From contig JAUCBJ010001162.1 of the NCBI GenBank assembly GCA_032718475.1, forward strand, positions 1-58,823: a stretch of DNA of 58,823 nucleotides. Reading direction: 5' to 3'. This DNA is from Nemertoderma westbladi (lineage: Eukaryota; Xenacoelomorpha; Nemertodermatida; Nemertodermatidae). This document shows, in pieces, positions 1 through 9,800 of this stretch. The notes under the pieces are model-generated. The model saw only the letters and a list, made by a program, of their open reading frames with translations, searched no databases and had not been told where the DNA came from. The first letter of the stretch is position 1; the number at the start of each line of letters is the position of its first letter. The position numbers were made by a program, and so were the translations under genes.

Positions 1-834
1 GCGTATTGCAGACTTAATAACTCTCATATTTTTGCAGTCTGCCCCCAATTTATGACTCAATGCCACCACTGTCAACTTAAAGGACATGCCAGTTATAATT
101 GCCCCTTTAATCACGATTTAGAGAGCGTAGATGAAATGATTACCCTGCGCTACATCCGAGCTTGGGAAGCGAACGCGGATTTACATTGTGAGTCCCGTCA
201 TCGATACTACCCTGGACGCTCTTACGAGGGAGTTTACGCGTTCCATCCTTATTTATTAGCGTCTGTGGAACAAAAAACACGCATACCGAGTTACGAGCTA
301 ATGAAGCGTGTTGGTGAGTGTATTTCCACTAAATTTGTTCGAAGATACCTTAGGAACGTCAATCCTAACGATATTACTTCATACCATTTGATCAATTATA
401 TCCATCAAGACCCTGAGTATGGCGATTTATTTATCAACTCGCACCCTGAGTTACAGGAAGTATCTCGACGGCCCTACGAATATCGAGCCCGAGAACGCGA
501 GCTGGAAAGAACTATTAAACCAAGGAAGTTTCTCACCACTCACAGTCCACCTACCGCCGTTGTCCAGACGACCCGTCAAGGACCAGTAGGAGCTGCTGTC
601 CTAAGACGCGCCTTAAAGGCTGTTAGACCTCGCTCCGCTGAAGTTGATATCGATCAACCAGGTACCTCGACCGGCGGATACACCGATCGCAATCCGAAAC
701 CTTCTGATGCAATTGTATTGCACCCTTCACCCAGGAGTTACAGCCCTCCTAGTAAAGTGGCTCGCCCCAAAGAGAAAAAGACTCTTGCTAGCCTCAAAAA
801 ACTGCGTAAACGCCGTCCGCGTAAGAAAGACTAA
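1..834 (+). CDS. C-terminal part of a BEL/Pao accessory ORF with a CCHC zinc knuckle (open at the window edge)
   Basis: This frame is already open at base 1, so the true start lies outside the window; the first internal Met is at 52. A C-x2-C-x4-H-x4-C zinc knuckle begins at the Cys codon at 61, and an upstream Cys/His cluster (C-x5-H-x4-C, bases 7-42) may be a second, imperfect one. The C-terminus is basic and ends in KKLRKRRPRKKD. The ORF stops 78 bp before an LTR. The same C-terminal segment, with the same spacing to an LTR, lies at 46985-47145 in the complete BEL/Pao element, so this is the last internal ORF of a related element. Position and zinc knuckle suggest nucleic-acid binding, which is inference. 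I do not recognise the central 200 residues. Unlike the other copy, this frame is unbroken. Confidence 0.65.
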   Translation, partial: AYCRLNNSHIFAVCPQFMTQCHHCQLKGHASYNCPFNHDLESVDEMITLRYIRAWEANADLHCESRHRYYPGRSYEGVYAFHPYLLASVEQKTRIPSYELMKRVGECISTKFVRRYLRNVNPNDITSYHLINYIHQDPEYGDLFINSHPELQEVSRRPYEYRARERELERTIKPRKFLTTHSPPTAVVQTTRQGPVGAAVLRRALKAVRPRSAEVDIDQPGTSTGGYTDRNPKPSDAIVLHPSPRSYSPPSKVARPKEKKTLASLKKLRKRRPRKKD

Positions 835-912
835 CTGTTTAGAGTATTTTTATATTTTAGAAACTGTGATTTGTTATATTTTATAGACTTAAATCCCATT
901 TTCTGGGAGCGG

Positions 913-2086
913 TGTAAAAGCTTTTGCGTAATTAACCGGTTATTCTCCCGTAAAGTACTCTGTAGTTGGTTTACCAGGCAGAAAAAGGCCGTGTCCTTAC
1001 TGTACTGGTGTTTTAGAGGACATAAAAGTCATTTCTTCTGTATTTGTACTTTAGAGGACATAATCCGCAATCTCGTGACGCAATAAGCTAGATCCTCTTG
1101 AAAACAGTGTCGCTACCATGACGACGGCTAACAGCTGATATTGCCACGTCGACATTTCTTTGTTTCTTTGTTCTCTCGTTGCTCGGTCGACCAATCAGAG
1201 CGTTTTTTGTCTCTGTGTTGGAGTTGGATACAGAAACTCAGTAGTTCAGTGTTATCTTTTTGCCCAGAGCCTAAGAACATCGGCTTTTGGCACCTCCGTG
1301 TTTCAGTCTTTAGCTTAACATTAGTAGGCTTAATTATAGAACGTATATCTGTTATCTTACTCAACAAACCGAGTTATCATACAAAAACTCAGTTAACTCA
1401 CTTAATAATCATTCATACCTTAACTTTACTGCTTTTACTGTCGGTTATTCATTATATTGGTTGATGAAATATTATATCGGAATACTGATCAATAGTCAGA
1501 CACCCCACCTTCTTGATATACTAAAGGTTAGAGAGACCGGTTACAGATAAACGATTGCGACCTATGTTAAGTGGTTTGAAGTGAATCTAATGCTGTTTCA
1601 TAGGCCCGACATAAATTGTATGTTGCTCTCTTTATACGTGACTAAATTTAGTGAAGGTCGGCAGATTAGTGTGCAGTATTGTGCAGCATTGTGTATGATT
1701 GTAACTGATAACAAAGCATCTCCTAAAGAATGCGCCATATACGTGAATCTATAGCCTTTTCGTTGTGTCTAGTTTAAGTCATAACTCTGTTTACATATTT
1801 AGAGCGCCACGTCCTAAAGGAACTGTTAATATTTCCCGAAAGTGAATAATATTTGTCAGAGATTATATATAACGATCAGTCGAATAATACGGTAGGCTTA
1901 CACCATCAATCATTAAGCTTCCGAATTCAGTTTCCCGGGTATATCCAGCGGGTGAATGATTGCGCATAGACTGGCTTCGGCTAATGTAGTGTATCAAATA
2001 CTCGTCATAGGCTAAAGACTATATATCATCTAAAAGACATCCTAATTTGGCAGGTTAAACTGTCAAAGGTCTTAAAAGCGCAAACA
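913..2086 (+). repeat. 3' LTR of the left, diverged BEL/Pao copy
   Basis: It begins TGTAAAAGC and ends GCGCAAACA, the same TG...CA termini as the 1251-bp LTRs at 36499 and 47226, and is alignable along its length with many substitutions and small indels (1174 bp). The 12 bases before it, including GGGAGCGG, are identical to the polypurine-like stretch before the LTR at 47226. It is clearly older or from another subfamily. Short ORFs inside it are not genes. Confidence 0.85.
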
Positions 2087-2535
2087 CACCCTTCGCCCCA
2101 TCACTCCACTAACACTTCACTCATCACTCCACTCACCCTTCGCCCCATTACTCCACTAACACTTCTCTCATCACTCCACTCACCCTTCTCTGCATCAATC
2201 CGCTAACACTTCTCTCATCACTCCATTCACCATACGCCCCATCACTCCACTAACACTTCTCTCATCACTCCACTCACCCTTCGCCCCATCACTAAGACAC
2301 TAATACTTTTCTCATCACTCCACTCACCCTTCGACCCATCACTCCACTAACACTTCTCTCATCACTCCACTCACCCTTCGCCCCATCACTAAGACACTAA
2401 CACTTCTCTCATCACTCCACTCACCCTTCGACCCATCACTCCACTAACACTTCTCTCATCACTCCACTCACCCTTCGCCCCATCACTAAGACACTAACAC
2501 TTCTCTCATCACTCCACTCACCCTTCGCTCCATCA
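2087..2535. repeat. Minisatellite, ~47-bp unit
   Basis: About nine to ten tandem copies of a C/T-rich unit built from CACCCTTCGCCCCATCACT and CACTAACACTTCTCTCATCA. Some units carry the variant ATCACTAAGACACTAA. The array begins directly after the last base of the LTR, so the LTR end is its left boundary. Confidence 0.9.
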
Positions 2536-2599
2536 TTCCATGTACTATGTACCATGTACTCACTTTTGTTTTGTTTTAGGTAAAAAAAACTAGATCTGA

Positions 2600-2702
2600 T
2601 GAATGAATAAGTAAAGATAGCAAGGCTTGTATTTTAATTTCCCGCTAAGACAATGCCATACATGCAGGGGTCCTACTAACGCTCTAACCATTCAGCTAGC
2701 GG
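2600..2702 (-). other. tRNA-like (SINE-type) fragment beside the LINE tail
   Basis: Read on the minus strand, the bases just beyond the LINE tail contain GCTGAATGGTTAGAGCG, which resembles a tRNA D-arm and A box. No convincing B box or acceptor stem follows, so this is at best a degraded tRNA-derived SINE head. Confidence 0.25.
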
Positions 2703-4735
2703 CTCTACTACTACTACTAGGATCGGCATGCTGCATTGCAGCTGCATTTTTAAGAATGCTGTGCCGGCTTGTCAACAAAATTGCACCGCCACAACTCCCT
2801 ATCACCCATGACATTTGCTAGATCATCCGCATCTTTAAGGCCAGTGTCCTTTAAGATGCGTCTCAAGAAAGTCATGGGCTGTCCACCATGCTCATTCACT
2901 CCAGGAGGCTGCCAAAGTACAAGATTATGCACTGGCTGGTCCTCACGGCGAAAGCAATGTCCTGCAAAGCGGAGGCGATTTTGTTCTAGTGTCAAGCTTG
3001 GGAGAACCAATGAGACACCTCCAATGTTATATAGTGTCTGGTTGGAGATGTGTGCATTGTACTTGACACAATGAACCCGGCGTAGCATTCTTGTGAATGT
3101 GCCATCCAGAGATTTGGTGTCCTCAGCAGTTAGAGCCCAGCATGGACTCCCGTAGAGGAGTACTGGAACTACTGCTGCTCTAAATAATCGGACCTTAAGT
3201 TTCCGATTAATTCTCGGTGACTTCCAAATCCTGGAAAGCCTATTCAAGGCTGTCCATGCCTTTCCCTTGCGTATTCGAAGGTCCTCACCTGACTTCCGGA
3301 TTCATGATCCCAGGTAACAGAAGTCGTCCACATGCTCAAGCATACCATCCTTTGAGCTTATGCTCATCCGATCAGAGACTTGCTGAGGACTTTCAAAGTT
3401 AACTGTCAGAATTTTGGTCTTTCTGAAGTTAATAAAAAGACCAACACTAGAAGCAGCATGTTCTAATGAGCTGAGGAGCCGTTGGGCTCCCTCTAATGAT
3501 TCTGAGAGTACTCCTAAGTCATCAGCAAAGTCTAGATCAGTTAGGTACTTGGCAGGATTTCCTCGACTTCTGGAGCCAGTAGGTGGAGTTATCATCACCC
3601 CATTATCATTATAATGATCTAAGGACATGCGTAGAATATAGTCAACCACAATAATGAACAAGAATGGTGCAAGTGTGTTGCCTCGGAGGACGCCCCATAA
3701 CACTTCAAATGGTTCTGTGTCACCGTCAACAGTAGTCACAAATGTTGTCGAACCATCGTATACTGATCTGATTGCTGCAATAATTTCATTAGGAATCCCA
3801 TATAATGAAAGTATGCTGAACATACGTGAGCGAGAGACTGAATCAAAGGCCTTGAAGAAGTCAACAAATATAACAGCCAGATGCCTGTCTTTCTTTTTTG
3901 ATAACTCTTCAATTATCCTTCTAAGTGCCAAAATGGGCTCCATGGTCCCACGACCTTTACGGAACCCATTCTGATTTCCACGGAGCAGTCTCTCAATGGG
4001 ATCCCTGATGCGATTTAATAGAATCCTATTGTATAGCTTTGCAGCAATCGAGATCAATGAGATTCCCCGAAAAGAACCATAGAGTGTTAGGTTGCCCTTC
4101 TTGGGAACTGGCACCAACTTATTTGTTTTCATTTCTTGTGGGACTCTTGTTGTTCGGTACATGTCTACTATGATGGGATAGATGAGCTTTAAACACTCAG
4201 ATATTTTAAAGACCTCAGGGGGAACACCATCTACTCCACTGGCACGATTGGTCTTAATGCTCTTTGCAGCAGCCTTCACGTCTGCAAAAGAGATATCGCC
4301 AATGGGAATATCTGGGAGTACAGACTCAGACACTTTTACTTCTATAAAGTTATCAGGCAATACCCTGTCATTATTGAGGAGCTTTTCAAAGTGGGCTTTC
4401 CAACCATTGAGGCGATCGGCTGGTGATTCAGCCTTAACCTTGGTGGTTGGTTGGCTTTTCCGCCCAGTAAGCAGATTGATCGATTTCCCTGCCTGGGATG
4501 ATTGCCTGCTGTCGTCAGCATCATTGATGGCATCAACCTGTTGGTTTATTAGCTCCTGTAGATTAGCAGAGTACTGCCTGTTCAGGGACCTATGTGCAGC
4601 CTTAACTGCATTCTTGGCCGCTGTAGTCTGTTTGAGTCGGGACTCTTTCTGCGCCATATGAAGTTCATTTCGGCACTTCTGAATTTTGTTGTCAGTCCAG
4701 GGGGCCCTTTTCCTGTTTCGAGGGTATACAGGAAT
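2703..4735 (-). mobile_element. 5'-truncated RTE-like non-LTR retrotransposon (LINE)
   Basis: Minus-strand LINE with reverse transcriptase and C-terminal region but no endonuclease; homology stops near 4735, a typical 5' truncation. The stop codon is followed by only ~30 bp of 3' UTR and then a (TAG)4-5 tail (plus-strand CTACTACTACTACTAGG at 2703-2720) instead of poly(A). A very short 3' UTR and a microsatellite tail are characteristic of the RTE clade; the clade call is inference from this and from the RT motifs. Related fragments lie at 4888-6050 and 9487-10165. Confidence 0.8.
2750..4657 (-). pseudogene. LINE reverse transcriptase ORF with one in-frame stop
   Basis: One minus-strand frame runs from 4657 to 2750 with a single TGA at 3302-3304. 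Visible RT landmarks in order: PVPKKG with the FRGISL block, QNGFRKGRGT, motif A (VDFFKAFDS), a changed motif B (GVLRGNTLAP in place of the usual RQG..LSP) and motif C LDFADDLG. After the stop the frame continues with the C-terminal region [11 protein letters not shown], a basic RRVHCVKY segment and RFAGHCFRRED. The frame is also open upstream of 4657 to about 4735. It would copy LINE RNA at the target site, but with no endonuclease and a nonsense codon this copy is dead. There is no host gene here. Confidence 0.85.
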
Positions 4736-4887
4736 AGTGGCTCAGGTAAACGATAGACCTGGAAATACTACTCGATACCTTGTATGTCCGCATTTACCTG
4801 ATCATGGCATCCCATCTGTCAATACCATCATATCCTATCCTGCCACTGTGCTCAACCCTACCGTACTTAGCCGTCTTATAATATGAT
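4736..4887. other. Spacer between two LINE copies
   Basis: About 150 bp without LINE homology, coding sequence or an obvious repeat. Confidence 0.4.
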
Positions 4888-6050
4888 ATAAATCCAGAGA
4901 TTTGGTATCCTCATTAGTTCGAGCCCAGCATGTACTCCCATATAAGAGTACTGGTACTACTTTGCCGTGGCAGAATTCATCCACGTACTCAAGCAAGCCG
5001 TCCCTAGAGCTTATGCCCTTACGATCAGACATTTCTTGAGGGCTGTCTAGGTTCATTATCATAATTTTGGTCTTCTTGGAGTTTACAATAAGACCAACAC
5101 TATAAGCCATCCGATCCAATGAGCTGATCTAGTGAATCAGACAGTACCCCTAAGTCATTTGGAAAGTCTAGATTAGTAAGGTACTTTGCTGGATTTCCCC
5201 TACATCTTGTGCCAGTAGGGGGTGTTATTATCACACCATATTTATTGAGATGGTCTAAGGACATGCATAGAGCATAAATAAACCACAATTACGAATAAGA
5301 ATGGTGCAAGTGTGTCACCCTGAAGGACTCCCCATAAGACTTCGACTGGATAACCATCTACAGTAAACAGAAATGTGGTGGAACCATCGTACAGTGATCG
5401 GATAGCTGCAATAATTCCTCAGGAATCCCATATGCTACCAGTATGCTGAACAGAACATATGGGGAAGTCACTTTAAAGAAGTCAACAAAGATAATAGCCA
5501 GTTGTCTGTCTTTCTTTATTGATAACTCTTCGATTATCCTTCTAAGTGCCAGAATATGCTCTGTCGTGGATTTAATGGCTATACAGTATTAAATATTATA
5601 CTGTATTATAATGTACAGTATAAGTTCATTACTGTAGTATATTCAGTCTTTTTCGCTGTACCCTAAAAAGAGGCACTCAGGCAAACTTCTGCTGTCAGAC
5701 TGTAACAAAAGGATATATAATATATACGCGTCTAATCATTCTTGCATTAATCAGTTATTGCTTATCGCGCCCTACTGCTCTACGGTTCCTCACCCTACAG
5801 ACTACTGACTGAATTACTAAAATGTAACAATTCATTATTATTGAATGTATGTTGACATTATATTATATAGGCCCTATGTAATGAAGAAATACAAGCCAGG
5901 TAACGTAGACTAAGAATAAAAACCTATCTTTTATGACGCAGTGGACGAAGTCCACAACAGGCTCCATGGTCCCACGACCTTACGGAACCCGTTTTGGATC
6001 CCACGTCTCTCAACAGGATCTCTGATGCGATTTAATAGAAAACCGGCAGG
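4888..6050 (-). mobile_element. Second, degraded RTE-like LINE copy, interrupted
   Basis: Diverged minus-strand copy of the same RT region. The C-terminal part ([12 protein letters not shown]) sits at 4888-4965 and the DEFC segment at 4970, with the intervening part deleted. The RT core with a shifted FADD region lies at 5030-5568. Homology resumes at 5955-6050 with the segment matching 3935-4022 of the first copy. The 5569-5954 gap is a ~385-bp AT-rich insertion. Several frameshifts; not functional. Confidence 0.75.
5569..5954. other. AT-rich insertion inside LINE copy 2
   Basis: About 385 bp that splits two collinear parts of the LINE copy. It holds palindromic TATACTGTATTATA-type sequence near 5600. 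I see no ORF or recognisable terminal repeat. Confidence 0.5.
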
Positions 6051-6750
6051 CTGGCTTCCCCAGCAATCCGGTTATCAACTATCAGTTTGTTCACTGTTCA
6101 GTCATTGTATAGCCTTGTTGGTCATATAGAAGACAGCCTAGGATGTGATGTAGACCTCAGGATATATTAAGGATCTAATTTGTAAAATAAGTACTTTATT
6201 ATCGTCCACAAGCCGAAAGTTAATAATTAGGCCTACTTGATAATCTATTAAACAATACGTTAGTCTGTTTCATTGGGGAGGGGGTGGGGTGTATTATGTA
6301 AGTCTGTTCCGTCAGGTGGGGGGGGGGGGGGGTCCAAACAAATCGGTCTCATTGAAAATGATTTGCAGCGCATTAACAGTGATGATAACCCCTAGAACAG
6401 ATTCATCACTCAATACGAGAATAAAACATATAACAAATTTTGACTGAATCCCATTTTATCATTGCTTCGTGCAGATGAAAAATAATAATTTGATCTGAAC
6501 GAAACCAAACAAATTTTGTGCTATGGAAAACTTACAAACCATTATTTTATGCCATATCCACACCATAACGGATGCCCCTTCTCCAATATAGTTATAAAGT
6601 TGGTTATATCATGGACTTCTAGAATATTATTTATACCAAATAATATAATTAATATTCTAAGTGTGAGTTAATATTCTAGAAGTTCATGGTTATATGTTAT
6701 TTATAGGTAATATATATTTCAAAAAGTTTGTAAAAATAATTAATTATTAC
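6051..6750. other. Non-coding, AT-rich; G-run and small inverted repeat
   Basis: Contains a G15 run near 6318 and an inverted repeat (CATGGACTTCTAGAATATTA at ~6611 and its near-complement at ~6671, ~40-bp loop). No gene seen. It would be intron or 3' flank of the modular gene that starts at 6751. Confidence 0.4.
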
Positions 6751-6873
6751 CTGTACAATTTATACCATTTCCATAGAATTCTGTGTTGCAAGAACAATAA
6801 AACGAACCCATAGTATTACTGCAGGTTGCATCCTTATTGCAATTGTGTGTGTTTGCAAGACATTCGTCAGTAT
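6751..6873 (-). CDS. Exon 5: calcium-binding EGF domain
   Basis: Acceptor aatatttcag|AT and donor ACAG|gtaata. The exon is 123 bp, phase 1-1, the classic EGF exon. It encodes [12 protein letters not shown], then [15 protein letters not shown] and GNGINCTG: six Cys in EGF spacing with the D-x-D-E-C calcium site. The initial D codon is completed by the last base of exon 4, which supports direct splicing 4 to 5. Confidence 0.8.
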
Positions 6874-9800
6874 CTGAAATATTATTATATTTTTGAAAAT
6901 GACTAATTTATTTTGTATTAATTTAAACCTGTTGATGTAACATTCAATTATTATATTCCAATGACATCATTTAAGCCAAAAATCAAAAGAGCAGGGATTA
7001 TGCACAAAGTATGCTGACTTTTTTCCAATGCTTGTTTAGAACTATCCAGACTCTCCAGACTCCATGAGAAACTGGTACTCAATTAGCAACCATTCAAGGA
7101 TGCAGTGCGAGATGCGCTGGATTGTCCCTCGAATTAAAGCATTCATATCGATACAAAAATTCCACTGGTCCCCTAGCCGGTATCAACCACACGATCTCCA
7201 CGTGAATTCAAGGCGACGTATTCAATATGATCAATGGACAGATTCAAATATCCGCAGATGTTTCAATATCTGGGAACTGAGACTTTCATTCATTCATTCA
7301 ACTTTACCCATTTCAATCAGTCTGCTTGAGCCTGCAGCTAATTGTAATGCTTCCGAGATTAGGTTGTTCAAATCTGAACTGCTAAAAAATAAGGAAATGA
7401 AAACATTTTATTGAATTTCATCCTAATAACACTCACCATAAACAACATTCTCATTAACCGAGCAAAGCCGAAAGTTTTCGAAGCCTTCACACCCTCCACC
7501 CCATCTCATTTTTTCGCAGGTCTTCCATGGTGTATATATATGTCTATGTTGTATTGTTGAAGGACATGCACTGCTGCTATTAGTCCACTCCACCCATTCC
7601 CCAATATCTATGCAATAAGGTAATGTCAATGGCGAATTAGTAATAAATATACAGATGATATTAAAAGATTTGCATTACAATTTGGATCATTTTCTGAAAT
7701 CTTCGTTAATTATGTCCAATTATGGTCAATTAATATTAACAAGCTGGATAAGCAGCATAAGTACAACAACTCATCACGGTAATGGAATGAACACAAAATT
7801 TATATTAATCCACGCAGTACCATGTGGGTCAAATATGGCCCATAAAGTTTTCACAGTCATAGTGTAACCAGTTAAATAGCAGGTGTAGAACCCTCGTTCT
7901 ATGAATTTGTAAATATGAGTGATTGCTTATTCATTTTCTCATTAAAAAATTAGTATCTCTCCTTATAGAATTTGATATATTTTCGATAAAAAATTTTCCC
8001 CTGAGTTCTACCCCGTGGGTCAATTTTGACCCAGAATTTTTGCCAAGTTTGGCCAAATTTTGGCCAAGCAAATTTCAACCAATCAGAACACTTCTTCCCC
8101 AGCTTATATTACAGTACATAACAACATATTTGTATATATATATATACAAATATAATGCATACACTATGTGATTTCTGTATTAGATTAATAGCATTTATTT
8201 CCCACGCTACATGTACGCTTATACGTAGGCCAGCCAAGCCATTATTTACATAATATATGAGAGGTTGGGGTTGGATGAATAAAGGGATGTGGGCTGTCAA
8301 GGGGGGGAGGGGGGGGGGGGGGGTGGGGGGTGGGTATTTCCCCTCCACATTTGATTCTTTACTAAGTTTCATTACATTTCATTGACCGACTTTGGTATAT
8401 GTTGAATTAAAATCTGTGACCGTGAAAACCCACCTTGGGCTGGAAATCTATATATTTGGAGCCACATTTAAATGCTAAATACTGTTATGTAGTGTACCGG
8501 TACTGTACTTGCGTTTTCAAACAACCTGCAAAATAATAATTGTGGGGTGAGATACGTAGTCGGCGAGCCTAGGAATACGGTTCAAATAGGGCAAATGGGG
8601 CATGTCCGTCTGTCCGTCCGTCTCTCTGGTAAATGTTTGAATGCGAATTTCTCGGCATCGCTGGTTCGGAATTGAACCAAACTTAGCTAAGTAGTAGAGG
8701 GAAAATTTATAAAATTGGTTTAGTTTGGTGAAAAATCATGCAGTCTGACGTCAGCTACGACAGACAGATTATGTGGTTTTCAGAAAATGTTATATTTATC
8801 GGGAACGCCTCATTTCCAAAGCTGAAATTTTGGTTGCTTGTAGAGAATCATGAAGTCTATCTTTTACGAAATTGAAAAGTTAAAACATTTAATTTGGGAT
8901 CTGCTAGAGACGCCGAAGTAATGACATAGGCCTACTGATACGGTACTGCTGTACTGTGCACTACTGGTAAGTACGAAATTGCAGAATAACAATTTGACAC
9001 CACCTAGCGGATCAATATGATTGTATATCGAATGAATACATTTATAGCTTGGGGCATGGGGTTCGAGCACGGTTTGTGATAGAATTGCTTAATTTTTGTT
9101 TGTATCTCACAACTCGTGCTGCGCAAAGGCCCCATGGACGTGTTCTCTGAAACTCTAATAACTTTTTAAAATTTCAAAAAAATTTTATTAGTTCCTAATT
9201 AGATGAATATCTGTTAATTATTTTCAAAATCTAAGATCGTTATACAATGGAAATGTATGTGGGTCAGAAATGAGCCATAGGTACTCCGTGTAAGAAAATT
9301 TAATGGTACTGCGTGGGTTAAACAAAATAACAAGTAATAAGTATGTAAATATTTAAGATAACGTTTTATGTCACGGGATTAACCCTGTGTGCAGTGCACT
9401 TCGACAACCCAAAAGGCAAAATGCAACAATATGCCACACTATAAGCCATCAACTATTTTGCGACAATTATTACTACATACCTATCAATCATCGGAAACTT
9501 AAGGTCCGATTAATTAGAGCAGCAGTAGTTCCAGTACTCCTCTATGGGAGTCCATGCTGGGCTCTAACTGCTGAGGACACCAAATTTCTGGATGGCACAT
9601 TCACAAGAATGCTACGTCGGGTTCTACTAGGATCGGCATGCTGCATTGCAGCTGCATTTTTAAGAATGCAGTGCCGGCTTGTCGACAAAATTGCGCCACC
9701 AGAACTCCCTATCACCCATGACATTTGCTAGATCATCCGCATCTTCAAGGCCAGTGTCCTTTAAGATGCGTCTCAAGAAAGTCATGGGCTGTCCACCATG

